Shown piece after piece: positions 7,401-15,000 of a stretch of 56,896 nucleotides of DNA. Each line of letters begins with the position of its first letter. The first letter of the stretch is position 1. Below the pieces are notes generated by a model. That model was not told the origin of the DNA. It ran no database searches and saw only the letters and a program-made list of their open reading frames with translations. A program made the translations under genes and the position numbers. Location of the stretch: the NCBI GenBank assembly GCA_005776725.1, contig SXOO01000065.1, positions 1 through 56,896 of the forward strand, read 5' to 3'. This DNA comes from Pseudomonadota bacterium. Lineage in GTDB: Bacteria; Myxococcota_A; UBA9042; GCA-2863065.

Positions 7401-8732
7401 CGTGTGGAGCACCGTCGTCGCGTCGATCACCAGCCTCGCGGCCAGCTCCGCCTCGTACACCTCGAGGTAGTCTGAAACCGTGACCCAGTCGGCAGACTCC
7501 GCCTCGAGCTGCGCCGCCACTTCCGACGGGAGCACCTCCGGAGACCCCGTGAGCCAGGCCTTCTTCGTGCGCCGGCCGGCAGCCGCCAGGACGACCAGGT
7601 CCGTGTCGCCCGCCACGCGGATCGGCCCGAAGGTCGCGAGCGGGATGTCCAAGAAGTCCTCGCCCAGCATCAGGATCGGGTCGCCCACCGAGAGGACCGC
7701 GGGATCCTCTGCCGCCGCAGCGCTCGTCCTCCCCGCGCCGACCGCCCAGCCCAGCACGCGTCCGAGCGTGTTTCGAACCACGACGAGCCCCTCGTCGGTC
7801 GTGGGCACCGTGCCCGCGGCGTCGTCGAAGGTGGACCCCGAGATGTTGTACTCGACGCCGTACAGCGTAGAGGCGACCGGGACCGAGATCGCGTCGCCCG
7901 TCAGGGTGCCGCGGAGCTCCTCGTCCCAGTCGCTCCAGCCGTCGCCGTCCGTGTCCTCGGGGGTGATCCCCGGGCTGTCCGCGTCGAGTCCACGGAGCAC
8001 CTCGTCCCAGTCGGTCCAGCCATCGCCGTCCCGGTCGTCGCGGGTGTCGTCACGGAACGGGTCGAGCCCCTTCTGCTTCTCCACGAAGTCCGGGATCCCG
8101 TCGCCGTCGGTGTCGCGCCGCTTGGGCTGCGTCCCGTCCAGGGTATAGGTGGCGCTCTGGGTGACCTGGACAGTGCCTTGGACTACCCGCGCGGTGATCG
8201 TGTGGTCGCCGTTCAGGACGAAGACCTCGACCGCCGACGTGCCCTCCACGAGGAACTCGGGGTCGGAGCCGACCGTCAGGTAGAGCTCCACGGGATCCGA
8301 GCCCGTGGCCGAGGGGTAGGCGTCGATGGTGACGCGCGTGGTGGTGGTGTAGACGCCCGCGGCCGGGCGGATGTCCACCGTGGGCGACGCAGGCGCCGCG
8401 GAGCTGTTGAGGGCCGCGGTGACTCCCACCACAGACATGGGGGGCGCCAGCAGCGGCAGCGGGACGCTGCTGTTGAGCGCATTCACCAGCACGTCGGAGG
8501 ACGCCGTGGTGCCAGGCACCAGCAACGTGGTGCCATCGAGCGCCGTCGCCAGTATGCCGCCGCCGCTGATCGCCGCGGACGTCGTGAAGTCGGCGCCGAC
8601 CCGGTACGTGGCCACTGGGCTGCCGTTGGCGTCCAGGACCCAGACGTTGGCGGCCGTGCCGTCCTCGAGCGGCGACGCGGCGCGGGAGACGGGGGCCAGC
8701 AGGGCGAGGGTGAGGAGAAGTCGGGTGTTCAT
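4467..8732 (-). CDS. Giant exported protein: thrombospondin type 3-like repeats, Cys-rich segment and four C-terminal beta repeats
   Basis: The product is 1421 residues from the ATG at 8732; the open frame extends further upstream but there it only shadows the preceding gene. It has a signal peptide (MNTRLLLTLALLAPVSRAA) and calcium-binding type 3 thrombospondin-like motifs (D-x-D-x-D-G-x-x-D) near residues 205, 230, 268, 588 and 645, one followed by the classic D-N-C...N-P-T-Q-E-D-T-N spacing. Residues about 775-907 form a cysteine-rich segment of C-D-D-G-x-x-C-T units. The C-terminus (about 1010-1421) holds four related repeats of about 104 residues resembling bacterial pre-peptidase C-terminal domains, with shared D-x-x-x-L-x-x-x-G-x-Y-x-x-x-x-x-P patterns and paired cysteines in three of them. 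It is the last gene of a three-gene unit, five bases after the previous stop. No catalytic domain was recognised. Confidence 0.88.
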   Translation of the reverse strand: MNTRLLLTLALLAPVSRAASPLEDGTAANVWVLDANGSPVATYRVGADFTTSAAISGGGILATALDGTTLLVPGTTASSDVLVNALNSSVPLPLLAPPMSVVGVTAALNSSAAPASPTVDIRPAAGVYTTTTRVTIDAYPSATGSDPVELYLTVGSDPEFLVEGTSAVEVFVLNGDHTITARVVQGTVQVTQSATYTLDGTQPKRRDTDGDGIPDFVEKQKGLDPFRDDTRDDRDGDGWTDWDEVLRGLDADSPGITPEDTDGDGWSDWDEELRGTLTGDAISVPVASTLYGVEYNISGSTFDDAAGTVPTTDEGLVVVRNTLGRVLGWAVGAGRTSAAAAEDPAVLSVGDPILMLGEDFLDIPLATFGPIRVAGDTDLVVLAAAGRRTKKAWLTGSPEVLPSEVAAQLEAESADWVTVSDYLEVYEAELAARLVIDATTVLHTESALGVALVEAVLGWTLTAEPGGSFFVVAPVRLGEPSPLRTGEAVSAVPWGGTLAEVAALGDQSTFSGGVDAVAVRATLFAAPDSPTDSATDALALRLQQPEAGTETATLAYQSRLIAFAGRAAVDGFVPLDSVGTDPWRPGDDADSDGLSNEAELAAGPLLASDPLYPDSDDDGRGDLGDPCPTDASDACLEDQSFATDVDHDGVLDAIDNCFGTFNPTQEDTNGDLIGDACNAAARIAIPVANLEVLEGSELTFTSMVSGVGAVSYEWFLDGSSKGTGDSLTFTASSAEWGGSVVVELWTVLAPGKILTKSDERLVRILSGDAPVPCLALDCSDSNACSDDSCDLDLGCINTPIPGCKPCDDAGDCDDGATCTTDACLGGVCVNTARSGPACDDGNACTTGDKCLSGLCAGGTPTNCDDGDPCTVESCVAPGGCVIIDDPTPDPILCPECATDADCAAGSCTGGVCCIGNMVIDTPFVWNPGDPTPSICIEAGVEFSLVLSTTVAGSVKLKSPAGVSLASSSSTKSLFAEVESAPLPGAYTVTLGHSVAVTLTFFTGVDEEDVVPAFGTAFTTPIGTVGAEVYQRFNGTAGMRVSVRSIINDDPCNDVSVLNPDGTTLWTQYSCGTQFSDAVTLPVDGEYAVYADPTGATASGVTTTIWQLPADPVVVVTAGGPTGNLPLLTPGLNGSFQFVASVGDRLALQTNNISCTNYDLLAPSGVNVVSEYSCGALFVDPVILAETGTYTWTVNPVGTGTGTSQLTTYLLPADPVVAASVGGGTTSLDLPYPGLLGTAEFSVVATARVAITFTKAGTMGCTTYTLKAPSGATAWSQYSCGTPFMDATDLTETGTYALTINPGNNGSGNNTFNIIAVPANAAFAGVIGGPVVATANTVVGQNIDVTFTGAAGQNFAFTGAPGSKSVAYTLTDPAGAVVHTGSKIGSYTSPTLVLGSAGTYRLTVNPNGADVLTVNVTLTSPP

Positions 8733-8737
8733 GTGAC

Positions 8738-11700
8738 TCAATCCGCCGAAACCCAGTTGGAGGTGCGCGTCTCGGTGATCTCCCCGGCTGCGTCGAAGTA
8801 CACGAACTGATAGCGGTACTCCCAGCCGGCGATGTGCGGCGCGCGATCTACGAAGAAGAGCTCGACGCCACTCCAGGGCGGGCCCGCCTCGCCGTCGAAG
8901 ACCCCGGAGAAGTCCGCCAGGCCCACGTAGGGGTCGGCGTGGGTGTCGATCGGGTCCGGGGGGGCCACGACCTGCCCCTCGGGCGGCTTCACGTCGGGCG
9001 TGATCTGGGTGCAGTGGACGTAGTTGATGAGCGGCGACACCTGGGCGTAGTCGGCGGCCGCAGAGAGCGAGCTCGCGCGCCCCTGGCGATACGCCACGAA
9101 GCCCAGCTGGCCCTCCAGCGACTCGGTGATCGTGTCGCAGGTGATGGCGCACTCCTGACGCTCCAGCGGCACCAGCGGCCACAGGCACCTGTCGATGGCG
9201 TCCACCTTCGGGCTGTCCGGTTCGGTGCCCACGCACTTCGGGAACAGCGACTCGTTCACGCAGGTGAGCTTCGGCCCGCCGAGGTGCACCACCGGGAAGC
9301 CGTCGCCGTCGAGGTAGAGCGCTACGAGCGCCTCGGCCTCACGCGGGGTGGGGATCTCGGGCCAGGGGATGTACTCCGGCTCCACCGCGTCGGGCCCCAT
9401 TCGCAGGACGCAGAGATCGGGGGTCCAGTCGGAGAGCGTGTCGGTGATCGTGGTGGCCGCAGCGTTGGAGACCACGGTGCGCGCTCGCAGGCACCACTCC
9501 TCGGTGGTTCCGGTAGCGGGCTCCGGTCCCACTTCGATGGTGTCGAGCACCTCGCCCAGTGTTCCGAGTGTGCCGAGGCGCACGAAGCTGGTGACGCGAT
9601 CGGTGCCGTCCGCCCGGCGGAGCTCAGCGATGAACCCGAGTACCGGCTGCTCCGGCGGGATGATCCGTACCTCCGCCGTGGTGGCCCCCGCCGGGAAGAC
9701 GAGGCCCGCGAGCGTGGGCACCTCCGCGGCCGCCTGGCTGTCTTCTTCACAGCCCAGGGGGAAACGCGCGCTGATGGCGCCGGTGGCGCTGGTCACGGCC
9801 TGGAAGAGGCAGGCGGGACCTCCGAGGAGGTCGTCCGGGTAGAAGCTCTCGTAGTCCTCCACCAGCTCGTCGCAGATGGTCTCGACCCGCTGGAGCTCCT
9901 CGCCGATGCGTCGATAGACCGACACACACTCGGTAGCCGGGTCGTAGGGCACGGGCTCGTAGCCCCTGTCCACCACCGAGGGCGGGGGATCGAAGCAGTT
10001 CTGATTGAGCTGCGCACAGAGGCAGATGTCCCCGTTGTATTTCCCGACCGTGACCTGCGCGATGACGTTCCCCGCGTCGTCGTAGTAGGTGATTACGACG
10101 TCCTTGCCGGCGCATTCGTTCGGCATGGCCTGTTCGTTCTGGCCGCCGCACATCCCCTGACCCCACTTCTCGCTGACCACCGCGTCTGACGGCAGTCCAG
10201 CGCCCGGGGGCGGCTCAGTGAGCTCGAAGGTCCAGGTCTTGTCGCCACATTGGATGGTGGCCTGCGCCGCGGTCCCTGTGAGATCGGTGATCGGGCGGTC
10301 GTCGCTGTTGCATTGGTGGTACGTGATGTACTCGTGGCAGCTCATCGGCGGGTCGACCCAGCGCCGCGCCGTGCGGCGATAGGCCGGGAACATCGCGCGC
10401 ACCGGGGCCGACATCGGGCCCCGCGCGCCGGTCTCGCCCACGGCGACCACGCGATACCAGAAGACCTTGCCGAGATCGGCCTCCTCGACGGTGTCGGCCC
10501 ACTCGAGCACCTCGCGCTGGCGGGTGTCGGGGACCGCGTCCTTCGCCGCGATCGAGCCGACCTTGAAGTTCGGCGCACCGAAAGGGCGCTTTATCGGGTC
10601 GCAGGCGGTCCCGGGCTCGGACAGCGGCGGCGAGGCCGCGGGGTCGCCCAGCGGCGCTCGCTCCAAGAGGTCGCTCACCCCGTCGCCGTCGGAGTCTCTG
10701 AAGCCCTGCGCGTCTGCCGGCGACTCGAACCGATAGATGTCGTACTTCGCCACGCGCAGGCTCACGCGCGCGCCCTCGCCCACCGTGGGGCACGTCTCGG
10801 CGGTTCCCACGTAGGCCAGCTCGCGGGTGAACTTCGCGTCCTCGAGGTTGCAGTAGGTCCGGTGCGGGTGCTCCTCAACGAAGTTGAGCACGTTCACCTG
10901 GGGCCAGCGAATGAACTGCGTGTCCGGCGTGGCGCCCCCGTTGAGGGTGGGGCGCCGCACCGCGCGGATGTTCCAGGGTGCCGGCGGCGGCAGCGTGTCG
11001 GGGACCTTCCCGAGCACCGAGGTCGTCTCGCCGTAGTTACCGGTGCGATCCCGCGGGACGAGATAGAACGCGTACGTCTCGCCCGGGCGCATGCCGGCCT
11101 CTGCGGTCTCCAGTCGTCCCAGCGTCACCTGCGGCGCCGCGGGCGACCAGCCTTCGTAGGTGGTCTCTTCGACCGGCAGATCCGAGGCCGCCAGGATCGG
11201 GACGTCGTTCACCTTCACGAGACCCGAGAACGCCACCAAGCCGGCGTCGTCGTGCGCGAGCAGCTCTGCCTCGGCCGCGAGGTCGCGCGCCGGATCAGAC
11301 AGCGCGGGGGCGTCGCTCCGATAGAGATCCCAGCCCGCGATCGCCTCGCTGAGCGCGAAGCGCTCGGGGCCGCCGGTGCCCGGTGTCTCCCAGTCGAAGG
11401 CCAATACGCCGTGGGCGCGCATCGCCTCCGGTGCGTCGCACCGCGCCAGCGCGCCGGCCGGGAGCACCCGAAACGCGGTGGCCGCTGGAGCCTTCCACGG
11501 CGTACTGGCGTCCACCGTGGCCGTACCCAGCACCACGATCTCCTCCGAGGTGCCGCCGGGGTCGATCACGCCGTCGAGCCGGTACTTCACCGTCCCGCTC
11601 GCGGTGCGGTCGACCCAGCCGAGGCCGCGGGCCACGGCCAGCGTCGGATCGAGCCGGCTGCTGAAGTGCGCGAAGAACGAGTCGTCAGTGAGCTGCGCCG

Positions 11701-12058
11701 CCACCGCTTCGCCGAAGGGGGTGGTGAGGACGCCGGCGGCCTCGAGGTTCGTCTCGAGCTCTCGGGCTCGGCGCTCGTTCTCCGGCGCGGCGTAGAGCGC
11801 CTCGATCTCCACTCCCGGGCGGACGGCGTACGGGATGGTGGCGAGGAGCGCGCCGTCTCGGTAGAGCCTGAACTCCGTGAGCCCGGCGATGGCGTCGGGG
11901 GCTCCCCAGGTCACGACCACCGCGGGGCCAGGCCCTGTCGCGGAGATCGAGCCGAGGCGAGTCGGGATCGCCGAGAAGACCAGCTGGTCCTCTTGGGCGA
12001 GGGCGTTGCCGGCGAGGGCGAGGATGACGAAGAGGGCGTGGTGGGTTCGCGTACTCAT
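8738..12058 (-). CDS. Large exported protein with fibronectin III-like domains, function unknown
   Basis: The product is 1106 residues from the ATG at 12058, two bases after the preceding gene's stop. The signal peptide is MSTRTHHALFVILALAGNALA, with cleavage expected after A-L-A. Residues about 30-75 (VVVTWGAPDAIAGLTEFRLY) look like a fibronectin type III strand pattern, and similar Trp/Tyr patterns recur near 300-380. A thrombospondin-type D-S-D-G-D-G-V-S-D motif occurs near 457. The middle (about 570-760) is rich in cysteines at irregular spacing, unlike the regular Cys repeats of other proteins here. I recognise no enzymatic domain. Conserved spacing with its two neighbours suggests the three giant proteins are made together and may form a surface or extracellular assembly, which is inference. 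Confidence 0.85.
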   Translation of the reverse strand: MSTRTHHALFVILALAGNALAQEDQLVFSAIPTRLGSISATGPGPAVVVTWGAPDAIAGLTEFRLYRDGALLATIPYAVRPGVEIEALYAAPENERRARELETNLEAAGVLTTPFGEAVAAQLTDDSFFAHFSSRLDPTLAVARGLGWVDRTASGTVKYRLDGVIDPGGTSEEIVVLGTATVDASTPWKAPAATAFRVLPAGALARCDAPEAMRAHGVLAFDWETPGTGGPERFALSEAIAGWDLYRSDAPALSDPARDLAAEAELLAHDDAGLVAFSGLVKVNDVPILAASDLPVEETTYEGWSPAAPQVTLGRLETAEAGMRPGETYAFYLVPRDRTGNYGETTSVLGKVPDTLPPPAPWNIRAVRRPTLNGGATPDTQFIRWPQVNVLNFVEEHPHRTYCNLEDAKFTRELAYVGTAETCPTVGEGARVSLRVAKYDIYRFESPADAQGFRDSDGDGVSDLLERAPLGDPAASPPLSEPGTACDPIKRPFGAPNFKVGSIAAKDAVPDTRQREVLEWADTVEEADLGKVFWYRVVAVGETGARGPMSAPVRAMFPAYRRTARRWVDPPMSCHEYITYHQCNSDDRPITDLTGTAAQATIQCGDKTWTFELTEPPPGAGLPSDAVVSEKWGQGMCGGQNEQAMPNECAGKDVVITYYDDAGNVIAQVTVGKYNGDICLCAQLNQNCFDPPPSVVDRGYEPVPYDPATECVSVYRRIGEELQRVETICDELVEDYESFYPDDLLGGPACLFQAVTSATGAISARFPLGCEEDSQAAAEVPTLAGLVFPAGATTAEVRIIPPEQPVLGFIAELRRADGTDRVTSFVRLGTLGTLGEVLDTIEVGPEPATGTTEEWCLRARTVVSNAAATTITDTLSDWTPDLCVLRMGPDAVEPEYIPWPEIPTPREAEALVALYLDGDGFPVVHLGGPKLTCVNESLFPKCVGTEPDSPKVDAIDRCLWPLVPLERQECAITCDTITESLEGQLGFVAYRQGRASSLSAAADYAQVSPLINYVHCTQITPDVKPPEGQVVAPPDPIDTHADPYVGLADFSGVFDGEAGPPWSGVELFFVDRAPHIAGWEYRYQFVYFDAAGEITETRTSNWVSAD

Positions 12059-12060
12059 GA

Positions 12061-15000
12061 TCAGTGCACCGCGCTCACTTTGGGGGACGGGACCGTCCAC
12101 TTGCCGTTTTGGAAGGTGAGGCTGAGGCTGGCGTCGCCGGTGCCACAGCTCTTGTCGTCGCGAGACTTCTGGAGCGTGCTCCAGGTCTCGGGGTCGCATT
12201 TCAGGCCCACGCCAGCGGCGCCCCAGCCCTCTCCGCGGAACTTGATGACGTTGCCCGAGAGCTCGGCGAACGCCGTGGCCTGACCGCGGAGGGCGCCGAT
12301 GCAGCCGATCTTGCCGTAGCCGCCTCCCCCGACGAGACCGCCCAGCGTGAGCGGGGGACCGCCCAGCAACCAGGAGCCCACGTCGGCGCTGAGGCCGAGG
12401 TTGAGGGGGCAGCCGAGATCGATGATGGGGATGCTGGCGCCGCCGCGGACGTACACCCCGTTGAACACCCCGCCGGGCAGCGTGATGAACTCGGCGGCCT
12501 GCGGGTCGAGGCTCGTGAGGACGTCGTCGTTGCAGGTCCGGCCCACCAGGAACGACACGTTGATGGCCATGGAGCTGAACGACGCGCCGGCGCTGGCGCC
12601 CACGTACGTCTCCTGCGACCCGACGCCCGCCTCGAAGGCGATGTCGTAGATGCTGAAGTCGTTGAACTCCAACGCACCGTCCGTGGTGATGCCCCCGAAG
12701 AGCCCGATGAGCGAGGGTGGGCCCGAGCCGTTGCCCTGCAGCGTGAAGCCGAGGTGCAGGTCCTCGATCGTCAGCTCTCCCGGCCCCACCTTGAGCGGCA
12801 GGTTCTGGGCAGAGATCACGGCGTCGAGCATGCTGGACGCGTCCGTGGGGGCGCAGGCGTCGCCCTTCCCGTTGGTGGCCCAGCTGGTCACGTCCAGCGC
12901 GGCGCCGAAGACGCGGGTGTCGTCCTCCTCACTGCCGGTCATGGTGAACTCGGCGCCCACGTGCAGTCGCTCGAGCGCGTCGCCGGCGATCTGGGCGTAG
13001 CCGTCGATCTGCGCCGCCTGGATGGGCAGCTCGGGCATCAGCTCGTCGATCGCCGCGTTCGCCTTCGCCAAGGCGTCGGCCGCGGCGTTGTTCAGCGAGG
13101 CGTTGAGGTCCGCGATCAGGTCATCGACGTGGCCGAAGAGGTCGTCCACCAGGATCGAGACGTCCTCCGTGAGGAGGTCGAAGTGGTTCTGGAAGCTGAG
13201 GGTGAGGAACTCCACGGCCGGGGACGCCATGAGCAGGTCCACCAGCGCGAGCCGAAGGTCGGCCCCGGTCGAGAGCGCCGGGAGCAGCTCCAGCGAAGGC
13301 AGCGCCAGCTCGACCTCTGCGGCCACATCCGCCAGCGCGACGTCGATGGGCTCGCGGAGGACGGAGGGCAGCGAGAGCACGAGATTGTCGCCGGCGAGGC
13401 TGATGAAGACCGCCAGCGCGCCGTCGGTGGCGGCCGAGAGCTGGGCGTCGAGAGCGGCGATGATGTCCACCTCGAGCTTCCCGTAGAAGACCCCACCCCC
13501 GCAGACGGGGTCCTGCGCGCACGCCACCATGGCGTCCACCTCGGCGATGAAGGTCCGCACGTCCTCTAGGAGGTGCACGAGGTCGGCGACGTCCTCCTCG
13601 AGCGTGAGGAGGATCGGCTTCACCTCGGCCGCGACGGCGTCGAGCTCGGTCTCCACCCCCGTGAGGCCGGCCTGTACCTCGCCCACGAGGCTGACCGCGC
13701 CGGTGAGCGCGGTGCTGTAGTCCTGGATCTTGAGCTCGGCCTCGAAGGACGGGATGACCAGGTTGGCCTCGTTCAGGAGGTCGAGCGCGCGATCCACGAG
13801 GTCCGACTCGATCTCGTCCACCTCGATTGGCAGCGGCAGGATCGACGCGAGGCGGTTCGCGTTCTCCACGAACTCGAGCACCTTCAGCTCGTCGAGCACG
13901 CTCTGGACCTGCGGCGCCGCGGTGGCCGCAAGGAGGATCAGCAGCGGGTTCACGGTGAGCGACGGGCTCTTGAACGTGGCGAGGCCCGAGCCGAGCACGT
14001 CGACTTCGAGCGTGGTGCAGAGGTCGAGCCCTGCGGTCACGGTGGCTTGCGCGTCGCCGATCACCCCGTCGAGGGAGTTGAGCGCCAGGTCCACGCCGTC
14101 CGTGTCGACCAGGGGATCCGCGAGCGCGTTCAGGGCCTCGATCGCGTCGGCGAGCGCATCGTCGACGGCCGCGAGGATCTCCCGCGCCCGAATGCACTGG
14201 TCCGGTAGCGCGTCGCACGGCGCCACTTCCGCTCCGGCGGAGAGCTCCACGAAGAGGCTCAGGAGCTCTGACAGCTCCGCGTCCAGCGCCGCCGTGAACG
14301 GGACCAACGCCTCGGCCAGGAGCTCGTCCAGCGACAGGACCAGCGCGTTCGCCAACACGGCTGGCAGCGCCTTCACCTCGAGGACCACCGCCACCGTGTC
14401 GTCGAGGAGCGTGGGGAAGGACACCACGACCGCGTCGATGGCCACGTCGAACGCCAGCTCCACCTCCTCGCGAAGGCGGGCGATGATCGCGTCGCCCGTG
14501 AGCGTGAGCAGCTCCGCGAACTCGGCTTGGACCGCGCCGATCATGGCCTCGAAGGGGCCCTTCCCGCCGATATCCGGGATGCCGAGGCTCGCCACGAGGT
14601 CGTCCACGCCCAGGACGGAGAGGACGTCGTTGACGTCGATCGCGAGGATCACGTCCTCGAGCGCAAGCGTCTCGAAGTCGGCGCTGGCCCCGAAGACCAC
14701 GCGGGTGTTCTCGGGCGTGAGGTATTCGACGCCGGCGTTCACCTGCGCCACCACCAGGCTGTGCTCGAGCATCACGCCGCCGAAGCGCGGCATCCGCTCG
14801 CCGGCCTCGTCCACGTCGAACCAGACGGGCAGGTCGATCTCGAAGCCCGTGCCGCCCCAGGTGTAGTGCGCGCGCGGCGCACAGTCCCCGAGGTTCTCGA
14901 GCGTGCAGGGGTCCTCGTTCTTCCAGTCGATCGCCTTGTTCGGAGAGCCCGACCCATCGCTCTGGCGAACCACCGTCGGGGCGGCGGTGGACTCCGTGGC

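Noticed and set aside
8733..9236. Extension of the third giant protein upstream of 8732, adding about 168 residues.
   Set aside because: The added sequence is an Arg/Gly/Ala-rich shadow of the preceding gene in another frame. A proper signal peptide begins at the ATG at 8732, five bases after the previous stop.
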